Shown piece by piece: positions 26,190-35,657 of a stretch of DNA of 64,000 nt (its first letter is position 1; each line of letters begins with the position of its first letter). Position numbers and translations under genes: made by a program. Under the pieces are notes generated by a model. It was given only the letters and a program-made list of their open reading frames with translations, ran no database searches and was not told the origin of the DNA. The stretch is from CAYWRZ01 sp964460845 (GTDB lineage: Bacteria; Bacteroidota; Bacteroidia; Flavobacteriales_D; UBA2798): NCBI GenBank assembly GCA_964460845.1, contig CAYWRZ010000010.1, forward strand, positions 1-64,000, given 5' to 3'.

Positions 26190-26816
26190 TTAAAGGAAAT
26201 AAAGATTTCGGGTTACCAGGTATTCGACGGTAAATCCGGTCAAGGCGCCCGCATATACCTCTGCCGGACTATGGTCGCCCGAAGTCAGTCTGGCCGAGCA
26301 AACTACGCCTGTGCCAAGCAGGATAAGCGAAAGGACCCCCATGTGGGGCAAGATCACCGAATCGGCCGAAAGCCCGATGTAAAGTCCCGCTACTCCGGCT
26401 GCTCCGGCGGCGTGTGCGCTTATTTTGAACCGTTGGTTAAAAAGGGTGAGCAGCACCAGTACAAAGATGGAACCCGTAAGCACCGAGAGTAAAGCCGGGG
26501 GCATATCCTGAATTTTGTACAGCAGGTAATACAGCAGCAGGTAATAAAACGTGGTTACGATATAGGGCAGGTTCCGCTCCCGCCGTTCGGGCATAGAAAG
26601 GCTGGATATCATCTTATTGCGCAGCAGAATCAGCATGCTTACTACCGGCATTACCACGGTGAGCATACCCATAAAGAGGTAAAGAAAGCGTTTGGCTTCG
26701 CCGGGAGTATTGTAATTCAGGAACGATTCCGAATGAAACAGAATAAACAGTCCGTAAAGGGACATAAAAACGGGGTGAAACAGGATGGAAACAACCCGTG
26801 AAAGGCTGGGCGACAT
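26190..26816 (-). CDS. PAP2-like membrane phosphatase
   Basis: A 208-residue protein with about six membrane helices. The C-terminal half carries a degenerate PAP2 pattern: Lys-Ile-Ser-Ala-His-Ala-Ala-Gly (in place of the usual Pro-Ser-Gly-His) and Ser-Ala-Arg-Leu-x4-His-Ser-Pro-x-Glu, where the second Arg and His are expected. The first motif (Lys-x6-Arg-Pro) is not obvious, although Pro-Glu-Arg-Arg-Glu-Arg-Asn is present. Members remove phosphate from lipid phosphates such as undecaprenyl diphosphate. It starts three bases after the rpoN stop, in the same operon. Confidence 0.75.
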   Translation of the reverse strand: MSPSLSRVVSILFHPVFMSLYGLFILFHSESFLNYNTPGEAKRFLYLFMGMLTVVMPVVSMLILLRNKMISSLSMPERRERNLPYIVTTFYYLLLYYLLYKIQDMPPALLSVLTGSIFVLVLLTLFNQRFKISAHAAGAAGVAGLYIGLSADSVILPHMGVLSLILLGTGVVCSARLTSGDHSPAEVYAGALTGFTVEYLVTRNLYFL

Positions 26817-26819
26817 AGT

Positions 26820-28274
26820 TCAGAGTTCTTTGCGAAGACGGGCTACCGGCATGTTCAGTTGTTCCCTGTATTTAGCCACGGTGCGTCTTGCGATGTTGTA
26901 ACCTTTTTCTTTGAGCAATGCCGCCAATTGGTCGTCGGTAAGCGGCTTGCGCTTGTTTTCGGAAGCAATGCTTTCTTCCAGTATTTTTTTCACTTCGCGG
27001 GTGGACACTTCTTCGCCCGAATCGGTCGAGAGTGATTCGGAGAAAAAAGATTTCAGCAGGAAGGTACCGAAATGGGTTTGCACGTATTTGCTGTTGGCTA
27101 CGCGCGACACGGTCGAGATGTCCATTCCCACAATGTCGGCAATGTCTTTCAGGATCATCGGTCGCAGACGGGTTTCATCGCCTGTCAGGAAATACTCGCG
27201 CTGGTATTGCATAATGGCGTTCATGGTCATCAGCAGGGTTTGCTGCCGTTGCCGGATGGCGTCGATAAACCATTTGGCCGAATCGATACGCTGCCTGACG
27301 AAGGTCACGGCTTCGCGGTTCTTTTTGTCGTTTTTGTTTTCGGCATAAGCCCTTAGCATTTGCTCATAATCGGGCGAAATGTGCAATTGGGGTGCATTGC
27401 GCGAATTGAGGGTTAGCTCCAGCTTGCCGTTTTCTTCGGTGATCAGAAAATCGGGAATGACGTGCTGCGGTCCTCTTGACGCTTCGCGTGCCGAATTGCC
27501 GGGCTTGGGGTTGAGGTGGATGATCTCGTCGATGGCCTCTTTGAGCTGCTCGTCAGCAATACCCAGCTTTTTTTGGATTTTGTCGTAGTGCTTGCGGGTA
27601 AATTCATCAAAATTATGCGCTACGATATCAATGGCAAACTCGACCGCAATGCTTTCGGTCTCTTTTCGCCGAAGCTGGATAAGCAGGCATTCCTGCAGGT
27701 TACGCGCGCCTACTCCGGGAGGATCCAAATCCTGAATCATCGCCAGCACCCGTTCCACCTCTTCGCGGGTGGCCGAAATGTTGAGTGAAAAAGCCAGGTC
27801 GTCCACAATATTTTCGACCTCGCGCCGCAGGTAGCCCGAATCGTCGAGGTTGCCGATAATATAGGTGGCAATCTGTTTCTGCTTTTCGCTGAGCAGCCGC
27901 AGGTTGATCTGCCCGATCAGCATTTCCTGAAAAGAATCGCCCGAAGCGATGGGAATTACTTTTTCTTCGTCGTCTGCAGAACGGTTGTTGGCCTGTGTGC
28001 GGTAAGCCGGGGTATCGTCGTCTAAGTAGTCATTGATGTCGAAATCGTCGCGCGAATCACTCAGCTCGTCTTTTCCGAAATCGTCGTCGCCAAACTCGTC
28101 CTGCTGCGCCCGCTCTTCTTCGTGCATACCCTCTTCCAGCGCCGGATTGATCTCTATTTCTTCCTTGATGCGCTGCTCAAGTTCGGCAGTAGGCACCTGC
28201 AGCAGCTTCATGAGCTGTATCTGCTGGGGTGAAAGTTTCTGCAGAAGTTTCTGCTGTAAGGATTGCTTGAGCAT
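26820..28274 (-). CDS. rpoN: RNA polymerase sigma-54 factor RpoN
   Basis: A 484-residue sigma-54. The N-terminal region I is rich in Gln and Leu (Leu-x-Gln-x-Leu repeats, 1-48) and binds the activator; an acidic linker follows (about 60-110); the core-binding domain spans about 115-310; a helix-turn-helix is near 360-400; and the RpoN box Ala-Arg-Arg-Thr-Val-Ala-Lys-Tyr-Arg-Glu is at about 462-471. Length is normal. It directs transcription from -24/-12 promoters and needs an AAA+ activator, none of which is in this window. It is followed by the PAP2-like gene. Confidence 0.98.
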   Translation of the reverse strand: MLKQSLQQKLLQKLSPQQIQLMKLLQVPTAELEQRIKEEIEINPALEEGMHEEERAQQDEFGDDDFGKDELSDSRDDFDINDYLDDDTPAYRTQANNRSADDEEKVIPIASGDSFQEMLIGQINLRLLSEKQKQIATYIIGNLDDSGYLRREVENIVDDLAFSLNISATREEVERVLAMIQDLDPPGVGARNLQECLLIQLRRKETESIAVEFAIDIVAHNFDEFTRKHYDKIQKKLGIADEQLKEAIDEIIHLNPKPGNSAREASRGPQHVIPDFLITEENGKLELTLNSRNAPQLHISPDYEQMLRAYAENKNDKKNREAVTFVRQRIDSAKWFIDAIRQRQQTLLMTMNAIMQYQREYFLTGDETRLRPMILKDIADIVGMDISTVSRVANSKYVQTHFGTFLLKSFFSESLSTDSGEEVSTREVKKILEESIASENKRKPLTDDQLAALLKEKGYNIARRTVAKYREQLNMPVARLRKEL

Positions 28275-28344
28275 ATATGCGCCTAAATTAATAATTATTA
28301 GGCATTTCTAAGCGATTATTATCCGCTTGCCGAAGCGAAATTTC

Positions 28345-28386
28345 TATAAAAACAAATCGCCGGATTCTCATGGAATTACCGGCGAT
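28345..28386 (-). terminator. Terminator for the lipoprotein/biotin-carrier operon
   Basis: On the reverse strand, ATCGCCGG and CCGGCGAT (28379-28386 and 28356-28363) form an 8-bp stem with an inner ATTC/GAAT pairing, followed by a T-rich stretch. Confidence 0.7.
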
Positions 28387-28410
28387 CAGGAGAAAAATAA
28401 AAAGCGATAC

Positions 28411-29214
28411 TTAACCTTCGGTCAGACTGAAAATACGAACTCCGCTGTCGCTGAACGGACCTTCTACCAGCTTACCGTCTTTGTCTATCAGCTCAATACG
28501 AATAGAATGACTGCCCCATTCAAGTCCCTCGATAAAATAAGGAGCCCACTTGCTGAGAATGTATTCTTCGCCGTCGAGTGTAACCCGCACCTTATATCCA
28601 TCGGGACTCAGCTCGGTATTTAGCAGAAAAAAATCGAGCAGAATTTTGTCTGTTTCGGCTTCGGTGGCGTAATTACCTTTGGGTCTGCTGTAAAACAGCA
28701 TGGCTTGGGTTTCGTCTGTTTTTTCACCTTCACCTACGACAAATTGTTGAAATACATACGCTTTCGGGCTTTTAATAGATTCGTGGTAGGACCGTGCGAG
28801 AAAAGCCAGTATTACATTGTTGCCTTCGGCCAGGTCGTATTCAAAATTGGGTTGATAGACCGCACTATAAGGTTCGTTGTTGAGGATAAAATGGATATGC
28901 TGACCTTTGTTGGCATTGGCGCTTCCTTTTGTCTCGGCATCGGCGGTGGCTTCTCCGAGCGAATAGCCTCCCGACACGGTAAATTCGAAAAAGTTTTTAC
29001 CGGCCACGGGATTGCCTTTTAGCTTCATTTTTAGTGTAGCATCGGGAAAGGCTTCGCCTTCGGCTGCTTCATAGATTTTGATCTCGGGTTTTGGAGGAGG
29101 TGTTAGGGTGCGTGGTGCGGTAGGAGCCGGGGCGCTTTTTTGCGTATTGTTTTCGCAGGAATAAAAGCATAGCAAAACCGGGGCGATCAGAACGAACGTC
29201 GTCAGCTTTTTCAT
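28411..29214 (-). CDS. Lipoprotein of unknown function
   Basis: A 267-residue lipoprotein (signal peptide with Cys in Phe-Tyr-Ser-Cys-Glu-Asn, about residue 20), then a Pro/Ala/Thr linker. The rest looks like beta-sandwich domains, with the phrases His-Ile-His-Phe-Ile-Leu-Asn-Asn-Glu-Pro-Tyr, Arg-Ser-Tyr-His-Glu-Ser and, near the end, Trp-Gly-Ser-His-Ser-Ile-Arg-Ile-Glu-Leu-Ile-Asp-Lys-Asp-Gly. No family is recognised. It lies 17 bases after the biotin-carrier gene on the same strand and shares its terminator. Confidence 0.7.
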   Translation of the reverse strand: MKKLTTFVLIAPVLLCFYSCENNTQKSAPAPTAPRTLTPPPKPEIKIYEAAEGEAFPDATLKMKLKGNPVAGKNFFEFTVSGGYSLGEATADAETKGSANANKGQHIHFILNNEPYSAVYQPNFEYDLAEGNNVILAFLARSYHESIKSPKAYVFQQFVVGEGEKTDETQAMLFYSRPKGNYATEAETDKILLDFFLLNTELSPDGYKVRVTLDGEEYILSKWAPYFIEGLEWGSHSIRIELIDKDGKLVEGPFSDSGVRIFSLTEG

Positions 29215-29231
29215 AATAGGAAGGTATTAAG

Positions 29232-29738
29232 TTATTCGAAACCTATAAGTACCTGGTTTTTCTCCACCGCCTGTCCTTTCACCGCCAGCACGCTCTTAAT
29301 TACTGCATCGGCGGGGGCTTTCAGTACGTTTTCCATTTTCATGGCTTCCAGCACCAGCAGCGGCTGGTCTTTCTTTACTTCGTCTCCTTCGTTTACGGCA
29401 ATGCTCAGTACCATACCCGGCATAGGGGCTTTCAGCTCTTTTACTACCCGGGCCTGCATAGTAATGCCCAGCTTGCTCAGCAGCGCGTCATACTGATCTT
29501 TTATAGTTACCCGGTATTTCTGACCGTTTATTTTGAGCAACAGCGTTTTAGAGGAATCATCAGTTTCCAGCACATCGACCGTATAAGAACGGTTATCACG
29601 CAAAATATGCAGGGTGCCTTTACCCGTTTCGGCAATGTCTAAGGCGTATGGAACACCTTGAATCAAGCCTTTGGCAAACCCGTTCGAATCGGGCTCTACC
29701 TGAATGTCGGAGCTGTTATTTACGCTTATTGTCAACAA
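29232..29738 (-). CDS. Biotin carboxyl carrier protein/subunit
   Basis: A 168-residue protein. Residues about 95-167 form the biotinyl domain with Ala-Pro-Met-Pro-Gly-Met and Glu-Ala-Met-Lys-Met-Glu-Asn; the Lys in this motif is biotinylated. The N-terminal part is a beta-rich domain found in carriers of acyl-CoA carboxylases (propionyl-CoA type) in Bacteroidota. No carboxylase or carboxyltransferase gene is adjacent, so its complex is encoded elsewhere. Confidence 0.9.
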   Translation of the reverse strand: MLTISVNNSSDIQVEPDSNGFAKGLIQGVPYALDIAETGKGTLHILRDNRSYTVDVLETDDSSKTLLLKINGQKYRVTIKDQYDALLSKLGITMQARVVKELKAPMPGMVLSIAVNEGDEVKKDQPLLVLEAMKMENVLKAPADAVIKSVLAVKGQAVEKNQVLIGFE

Positions 29739-29849
29739 ACCGCTAATCGGATTAAAATCTACGCTAAACTAAGAAATTTGGCCGCACATACCCGTAACGG
29801 TTGATTAATCTTTTTAAAATCGCAAAATTTGGACACTTATTCACCAGTT

Positions 29850-32531
29850 ATGAAGATTCGGTTTTTCTTTTTTATTGCCTTTACGGTATTTGTAACTTCT
29901 TGTGGAGCTGGAAAAAAGACAGCTTCTCTTTCGCCTTCCGGAACTACCGCTCAACCCGTTTCCGAAGTAAAAGACGAGCCTGCAAAAAAAGAGTTGCCCG
30001 TGCCGGCGCGTTACAATCCTTCGGCGACCCGTATCAACGATATTATTCATACTACCCTCGAAGTCTCGTTCGATTATTCCCTCCAGCGGTTGCAAGGTAA
30101 AGCCACGTTAACGATAAAGCCCCATTTTTATCCCGTAAAAGAACTGGTGCTTGATGCCAAGAATTTTGATTTCCACAAGGTTGGAATTTTACAGAAAGGC
30201 GTTTTTTCTGCACGGCCCTATACCTACGACAGCTTGCAGGTGACCCTTGCGCTCGATCGCGAATACACCCGCGACGAGCAGTATTCCGTATATATCGAAT
30301 ACACCGCCAAGCCCAACGAGCGCAAAGCAGGAGGCAGCGCGGCCATTAGCAGCGACAAAGGGCTTTATTTTGTCAACCCCGACAGCGCTGTGGCGGGCAA
30401 GCACGTCGAAATATGGACGCAGGGCGAAACCGAGGCTAATTCCTGCTGGTTCCCGACGGTCGATAAGCCCAACGAAAAAATGGCTCACGATATTCACATG
30501 ACCGTACCTGCGGCCTTTAAATCTTTGTCTAACGGATTGCTGGTGAAATCGACTACGCATACCAACGGAACCCGTACCGATCACTGGAAAATGTCGCTGT
30601 CTCATGCGCCTTACTTAGTGATGATGACCGTAGGCGATTATGCGGTGGTGAAAGATACCTGGCAACGTCCGAGCGACGGGAAGCTGATTGAGGTGAGCTA
30701 TTATGTCGAAAAAGAATACGAACCTTATGCCCGCGATATTTTCGGCGAAACACCTGCCATGCTCGATTATTTTTCGCAACTGCTCGGCGTGGAGTATCCC
30801 TGGGAAAAATATGCGCAGGTAGTAGTGCGCGATTTCGTGTCGGGTGCAATGGAAAATACCACCGCCACGATTCACGGCGATTTTCTGTACCGCACAAAGC
30901 GCGAGCTGCTCGACGGCCACAATCAGGCGATCATCGCACACGAGCTGTTTCACCACTGGTTCGGTAACCTCGTGACCTGCGAATCGTGGGCTAACCTACC
31001 GCTCAACGAATCTTTCGCGAATTACAGCCAGTATCTCTGGGACGAACACCGTTACGGTGCCGACGAGGCCGATCACCACGCCCTGACCGAAATGAACGGC
31101 TACCTGATGTCGGCCAAACAAACCGGCGAGTTTGATATGATTCGCTTCGATTACCTCGAAAAAGAGCAGATGTTTGATGCGCATTCTTACAACAAAGGCG
31201 GACGTATTCTTCACATGCTGCGCAATGTGCTGGGCGATGAGGCATTTTTTGCTTCGCTTAAACTTTATTTGACCCGCCACGCATACAAAACAGCCGAAAT
31301 TCATGATCTCCGTCTCGCTTTTGAAGAGGTGACCGGGCAGGATCTGAACTGGTTTTTTAACCAGTGGTTTTTGGCCAGCGGCCATCCCGATCTGCGTATC
31401 ACACAAGATTACGATGCCGCTTCGGGTCTGCTTCGCGTAACGGTCGAGCAGCGTCAGAAGTTTGACAAAACACCGCTTTACCGACTTCCTTTTGCGATTG
31501 ATATTTATACGGCCGGTAAAAAAGAAAGGCATCAAGTGCTTGCTGAAAATGTCAAAGAAACATTTGAGTTTAAAGTGGCCTCGCAGCCTCTGCTGGTCAA
31601 TGTGGATGCCGACAAGGTGTTGCTTTGCGAAAAACGCGATGTGAAACCGATGGAGCAATGGATGTATCAGTATTACAATGCCCCGCGTTACCTCGATAGG
31701 AGAGAAGCCATCGACGAGTGTGCGAAGAGTTCCGACAGCCGTGCACAGCGTGTACTGATTGATGCTTTGGGGGATCGCTCGCGTTTTATTCGCCAGTTGG
31801 CGGCGCGTAACCTGAAAAGAGCCTTGAAAACGAACGGAGAAGAAATAAAGACAAAGCTTTCGGACATGGCGCTGAACGATGCCGATGCCAGCGCGCGTTC
31901 GGCTGCCGTGAAAAATCTGCTGAAATATTTCCCTGAAGATGCTTCGCTGGTGTCGGTGTATGAAAAAGGAGTGGCCGATCAATCGTACGAAGTAATGGGT
32001 GCCAGCATTGTGGCCCTGGCCAAAAGCAATCCGGATAAAGCGCTGGAGCTGGCGCGCCGGTACGAGAAAGAGAACAACAACAATATCCGGACGGCTATTT
32101 CCGAAATTTATGCCGAACGCGGGGGGGCAGGCGAGCACGCTTTCTTTTTGGAAAATGCCAAAACCGTATCGGGAATGTACACCTTCTCGTTCATGAGCAC
32201 TTACCTCAGCTACCTCAAGCGTCAGAACGATGAAGAGATCAACAAGGGTATAGAAGTGTTTACCGGTTTGGCCGAAAATGGTTCTTCCTGGTGGTTGCGT
32301 TTTTCGGGTTATCAGATGCTCAGCGGTTTGCAGAGCTTTTACGCCCGCAAAGAAATGGAATTGAAAGCCAAAGCGGAGAGCTTAACAAAAGAGGGAAGTC
32401 GTGCCGAAGCCGACAGGGCTGAAACGGAAAGTAAAACTGCTGCGGCACAGTCGGATAAAATAACCCGCCTTATCGAGGAGCTTCGCGCCAAAGAAACGGA
32501 CGAGAATCTGAACCGTTACCTGCGCGACTAA
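29850..32531 (+). CDS. M1 family metallopeptidase (aminopeptidase N-like lipoprotein)
   Basis: An 893-residue zinc aminopeptidase. ATG 29850 is chosen because it starts a lipoprotein signal (Met-Lys-Ile-Arg-Phe, lipobox Thr-Ser-Cys at about residues 16-18); a TTG seven codons upstream is unlikely. The M1 exopeptidase motif Gly-Ala-Met-Glu-Asn is near residue 330, and the zinc site His-Glu-Leu-Phe-His plus Asn-Glu-Ser-Phe-Ala (HExxH-x18-E) is near 364-390. The C-terminal 300 residues are helical HEAT-like repeats ending in a coiled coil. It acts in the periplasm or outer membrane, removing N-terminal residues from peptides. Single gene. Confidence 0.95.
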   Translation: MKIRFFFFIAFTVFVTSCGAGKKTASLSPSGTTAQPVSEVKDEPAKKELPVPARYNPSATRINDIIHTTLEVSFDYSLQRLQGKATLTIKPHFYPVKELVLDAKNFDFHKVGILQKGVFSARPYTYDSLQVTLALDREYTRDEQYSVYIEYTAKPNERKAGGSAAISSDKGLYFVNPDSAVAGKHVEIWTQGETEANSCWFPTVDKPNEKMAHDIHMTVPAAFKSLSNGLLVKSTTHTNGTRTDHWKMSLSHAPYLVMMTVGDYAVVKDTWQRPSDGKLIEVSYYVEKEYEPYARDIFGETPAMLDYFSQLLGVEYPWEKYAQVVVRDFVSGAMENTTATIHGDFLYRTKRELLDGHNQAIIAHELFHHWFGNLVTCESWANLPLNESFANYSQYLWDEHRYGADEADHHALTEMNGYLMSAKQTGEFDMIRFDYLEKEQMFDAHSYNKGGRILHMLRNVLGDEAFFASLKLYLTRHAYKTAEIHDLRLAFEEVTGQDLNWFFNQWFLASGHPDLRITQDYDAASGLLRVTVEQRQKFDKTPLYRLPFAIDIYTAGKKERHQVLAENVKETFEFKVASQPLLVNVDADKVLLCEKRDVKPMEQWMYQYYNAPRYLDRREAIDECAKSSDSRAQRVLIDALGDRSRFIRQLAARNLKRALKTNGEEIKTKLSDMALNDADASARSAAVKNLLKYFPEDASLVSVYEKGVADQSYEVMGASIVALAKSNPDKALELARRYEKENNNNIRTAISEIYAERGGAGEHAFFLENAKTVSGMYTFSFMSTYLSYLKRQNDEEINKGIEVFTGLAENGSSWWLRFSGYQMLSGLQSFYARKEMELKAKAESLTKEGSRAEADRAETESKTAAAQSDKITRLIEELRAKETDENLNRYLRD

Positions 32532-32542
32532 GCACGATTACT

Positions 32543-33019
32543 CTACTCTATAGCCTGCTGACTGAGCGAACTTTCATAACCTTCGTCGGGAGGAAGGTTG
32601 GGCTTGTCGGAAGCGGCTACGGCCAGTTGATCGCAGCGCTCGTTTTCGGGATGTCCGGCATGCCCTTTTATCCACACGAGTTTCACTTTGTGTCGCGTAT
32701 AAATCCGCAGAAAACGCAGCCATAGGTCTGCGTTTTTTTTGCCCTTAAACTGCGTGCGGTACCAGTTAAATACCCAGCCTTTTTCGACCGACTCTACCAC
32801 GTATTTCGAGTCGGAATACACCGTAACTCTGCTGCCTTCCTGTTTGAGCGCCTCTAGTCCTACAATAACACTGAGCAGTTCCATGCGGTTATTCGTAGTA
32901 AGCCGGAAGCCCTGCGACATTTCCTTGTAATGCGATTTGCCGGCGCGCAGGATAAGCCCGTAGCCTCCTTTACCCGGATTTCCTTTGGCCGAACCGTCGG
33001 TAAACAGTTCAATCTGCAT
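32543..33019 (-). CDS. rnhA: Ribonuclease HI
   Basis: A 158-residue RNase HI that cuts RNA in RNA/DNA hybrids. The four catalytic acids are visible: Phe-Thr-Asp-Gly-Ser (Asp8), Asn-Arg-Met-Glu-Leu (Glu near 47), Tyr-Ser-Asp-Ser-Lys-Tyr (Asp near 70) and Arg-Cys-Asp-Gln-Leu-Ala (Asp near 133), together with Lys-Gly-His-Ala-Gly-His. Full length. Its start overlaps the stop of the upstream MarC-family gene (TGATG), so the two are coupled. Confidence 0.97.
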   Translation of the reverse strand: MQIELFTDGSAKGNPGKGGYGLILRAGKSHYKEMSQGFRLTTNNRMELLSVIVGLEALKQEGSRVTVYSDSKYVVESVEKGWVFNWYRTQFKGKKNADLWLRFLRIYTRHKVKLVWIKGHAGHPENERCDQLAVAASDKPNLPPDEGYESSLSQQAIE

Positions 33020-33597
33020 CAGCTTAGCAGTTCTTTAATGTTAGAGCTGAAAAGTTTTACCGCAATGGCCATCAGGATAATCCCGAATACCTTGCGCACT
33101 ACCGCTATTCCGCCTACGCCCAGGAGCTGCTCTATCCGTCCGGTGAGTCGCAGCACGACATATACAAACAGGCAGTTGAGCATAATGGCAACGATAATGT
33201 TTTCCGTTTGGAATTCGGCACGTATCGAGAGGATAGAGGTCATGGTGCCCGCCCCGGCAATGATAGGGAACGCGAGTGGCACCACCGAAGCGGTTTTGGA
33301 AACCTCCTCTTCGCGGAACAGCTTGACGCCGAGGATCATTTCGAGCGACATAAAAAACAGCACGAAAGAACCTGCAATGGCAAAGGAATTGACGTTGATG
33401 CCGATAATTTTCAGGATCGATTCTCCGAGAAACAGGAAGCCGATCATGATGAGCATCGATACAAAAGTGGCGCGTTCTTCGTGTATTTCTCCGGCTTTGC
33501 GTTTGATCTCGATGATGAGCGGAATGGAACCCACAATATCGATTACCGCAAACAGCACCATAGAAGCGGTAAATATTTCGGTGAGGCTAAAATCCAT
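33019..33597 (-). CDS. MarC family integral membrane protein
   Basis: A 192-residue protein with six membrane helices and the MarC/UPF0056 pattern: Asp-Ile-Val-Gly-Ser-Ile-Pro in helix 1, Phe-Phe-Met-Ser-Leu-Glu-Met-Ile-Leu-Gly-Val in the middle, Pro-Leu-Ala-Phe-Pro-Ile-Ile-Ala-Gly-Ala-Gly-Thr-Met-Thr-Ser. Proposed as small-molecule or amino acid exporters; the substrate is unknown. It sits three bases after purN and overlaps rnhA by one base, giving a purN-marC-rnhA operon. Confidence 0.9.
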   Translation of the reverse strand: MDFSLTEIFTASMVLFAVIDIVGSIPLIIEIKRKAGEIHEERATFVSMLIMIGFLFLGESILKIIGINVNSFAIAGSFVLFFMSLEMILGVKLFREEEVSKTASVVPLAFPIIAGAGTMTSILSIRAEFQTENIIVAIMLNCLFVYVVLRLTGRIEQLLGVGGIAVVRKVFGIILMAIAVKLFSSNIKELLS

Positions 33598-33600
33598 AAT

Positions 33601-34179
33601 TTATTTCGGTATAGAAGTAGTTATAAGTTGTGTCAAAACTTTCGGGTAATAGGTATGTTCGAGCTGCTGGACTCTTGCCGCCAGCAGTTCGGGCGTATCG
33701 CCGGGCAAGACCGCGCAGCGTACCTGTTCTATTATCTCACCTTCGTCGTAATCGGCCGTTACCTGATGAATGGTGATACCGCTTTCTTTTTCTCCGGCTT
33801 CGATAACCGCTTTGTGTACATGGTTACCGTACATCCCTTTTCCGCCGAATTTAGGCAATAAAGAAGGGTGAATGTTCACAATTCGTCCTTTCCAGCGATG
33901 AAGTACCGCATCCGGAATTTTGCGGAGAAAACCGGCTAATACCAGCAGGTCGGCTCCGGTATTTTCCAGCGTCTTTATCAGTTCGGAAGGCTCATCGAGC
34001 ATAGCCTGCGTAATGAGAAACGAAGGGATTTCGTGTTGCCGGGCAATCGCTAACACCCCTGCTCCGGGTTTGTTACAGACCAGCAGCGCTACACGGGCTT
34101 CTGTCGAAGCGGCGAAGTGCAGAATGATTCGTTCGGCATTGCTGCCGGCACCTGAAGCGAAAATGACGAGCTTTTTCAT
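33601..34179 (-). CDS. purN: Phosphoribosylglycinamide formyltransferase
   Basis: A 192-residue enzyme that transfers formyl from 10-formyl-tetrahydrofolate to GAR, step 3 of purine synthesis. Seen: the N-terminal Ala-Ser-Gly-Ala-Gly-Ser-Asn loop (GAR phosphate), the catalytic stretch Asn-Ile-His-Pro-Ser-Leu-Leu-Pro-Lys (about 98-106) and Asp-Tyr-Asp-Glu-Gly-Glu-Ile (catalytic Asp, about 136-142). Length is normal (E. coli 212). First gene of the purN-marC-rnhA run. Confidence 0.95.
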   Translation of the reverse strand: MKKLVIFASGAGSNAERIILHFAASTEARVALLVCNKPGAGVLAIARQHEIPSFLITQAMLDEPSELIKTLENTGADLLVLAGFLRKIPDAVLHRWKGRIVNIHPSLLPKFGGKGMYGNHVHKAVIEAGEKESGITIHQVTADYDEGEIIEQVRCAVLPGDTPELLAARVQQLEHTYYPKVLTQLITTSIPK

Positions 34180-34315
34180 GCGGTAAACGCGGCAAAGTTA
34201 GTGTAAAAGCGGTTCATTTGTCTCGTTGCTGCACTTTTGATCCCGGGAGTCTGTCAGTACGGCGAAAGGTGCGCTGTGCTTGTGTGCAATACACAGTAAG
34301 TGAAAGAATAAAACC

Positions 34316-34323
34316 TATTTTTG
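34316..34323 (+). promoter_or_regulatory. -7 box (TATTTTTG) before the photolyase gene
   Basis: An exact TAnnTTTG box 29 bases before ATG 34353. It lies downstream of the in-frame codon at 34218, which argues for the later start. Confidence 0.45.
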
Positions 34324-34352
34324 GGAGAATGCCCCGGCGATTATTTCCGTCT

Positions 34353-35657
34353 ATGCAAAAACCCTCCCTGCTTATTTTTTGGCACCGCCGCGATTTACGG
34401 TTAACCGACAACGCCGGCTTGTATCATGCGCTGCGTGCGGGAATTCCCGTGTTGCCCTTGTTTATTTTTGACACCAATATTCTCGAAAGCCTTGAGCGTA
34501 ACGATGCGCGGGTCGAATTTATTCACCGCGAAATAAACCGGCTGGCGCAGCAGTACGCGCAATACGGCGCTTCGCTCAGGGTGGAGACAGGCTCTCCGGA
34601 AGCGGTGTTTACCCGCCTTTTGCAGGACTATCACGTAAAAGCTGTGCTAACCAACCGCGATTACGAACCCTATGCCCTGCTGCGCGATAAGGCTGTGGAG
34701 GCTTTGCTGAAACCTGAAGGCATCCCTTTTCACACGTTTAAGGACCACGTGATTTTTGAAGGCGGTGAAGTCGTCAAAAGCGACGGCTCACCTTATACTG
34801 TTTTTACGCCCTATATGCGGCGTTGGAAAGAAAAGCTCAACGATTTTTATACCCGGTCTTACCCCGTAGAAAAATACCTTTCGGGACTTTTTACCACTTC
34901 GCCTTTCGCGTGTCCTTCGTTAGTCTCGCTTGGTTTTACTTCTTCGGGAAGGACGTTCCCATCGGCAGAGATCGATCGGGAAACAATCCGGAATTATCAC
35001 CTTACCCGCGATATCCCTTCGGTACAGGGCACTTCGCGGCTCAGCGTACACCTGCGTTTCGGAACGGTAAGCGTACGGAAGCTGCTGCGCGAGGCACTTG
35101 TGCTGAATGAGAAATGGCTCAACGAGCTTATCTGGAGAGAGTTTTATCAGGCCATTCTTTTTCATTTTCCGCATACGGTTACCCATTCGTTTAAACCGGC
35201 TTACGATCGCATACCTTGGCAAAACGATCCCTCGCTTTTTGCCCGCTGGTGCGAAGGGAAAACCGGGTATCCGATAGTAGATGCGGGAATGCGTGAGCTG
35301 AATGCCACCGGGTATATGCACAACCGGGTAAGAATGGTTACGGCGAGCTTTTTGGTGAAGCACCTGCTTATCGACTGGCGTTGGGGTGAGGCTTATTTTG
35401 CGCGCAAGCTGCTTGATTTTGAGCTCGCTTCGAACGTAGGAGGCTGGCAATGGGCGGCCGGAAGCGGTTGCGATGCAGCGCCGTATTTCAGGGTGTTTAA
35501 TCCGGGCTTACAGGCGCAAAAGTTTGATCCCGAGCAGCGGTATATTCGGCATTGGCTGCCCGAGTTCGGTACCGCAGACTATCCCTTGCCTATCGTCGAT
35601 CACCGTAAATCGCGTGAACGGGTGTTGGGTGTTTTTCGGCAGGCCTTGGGGGGGTAG
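34353..35657 (+). CDS. Cryptochrome/DNA photolyase family protein
   Basis: A 434-residue flavoprotein. ATG 34353 is used because the antenna-domain start (Phe-Trp-His-Arg-Arg-Asp-Leu-Arg-Leu-Thr-Asp-Asn) follows within ten residues and a -7 box lies between this ATG and the farther upstream start. The alpha/beta antenna domain spans 1-130; the helical FAD domain about 190-425 has Leu-Ile-Trp-Arg-Glu-Phe-Tyr, Asp-Ala-Gly-Met-Arg-Glu-Leu, His-Asn-Arg-Val-Arg-Met and Gly-Gly-Trp-Gln-Trp-Ala-Ala-Gly-Ser-Gly-Cys-Asp-Ala. These fit class I CPD photolyases. Transcribed alone. Confidence 0.93.
   Translation: MQKPSLLIFWHRRDLRLTDNAGLYHALRAGIPVLPLFIFDTNILESLERNDARVEFIHREINRLAQQYAQYGASLRVETGSPEAVFTRLLQDYHVKAVLTNRDYEPYALLRDKAVEALLKPEGIPFHTFKDHVIFEGGEVVKSDGSPYTVFTPYMRRWKEKLNDFYTRSYPVEKYLSGLFTTSPFACPSLVSLGFTSSGRTFPSAEIDRETIRNYHLTRDIPSVQGTSRLSVHLRFGTVSVRKLLREALVLNEKWLNELIWREFYQAILFHFPHTVTHSFKPAYDRIPWQNDPSLFARWCEGKTGYPIVDAGMRELNATGYMHNRVRMVTASFLVKHLLIDWRWGEAYFARKLLDFELASNVGGWQWAAGSGCDAAPYFRVFNPGLQAQKFDPEQRYIRHWLPEFGTADYPLPIVDHRKSRERVLGVFRQALGG

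Noticed and set aside
30996..32138. Open reverse-strand frame of 380 codons inside the M1 peptidase gene
   Set aside because: No family signature, no promoter box, and it lies wholly opposite a well-supported gene.
34218..34352. Upstream start for the photolyase
   Set aside because: The extra 45 residues are not photolyase-like and a TAnnTTTG promoter box lies within them.
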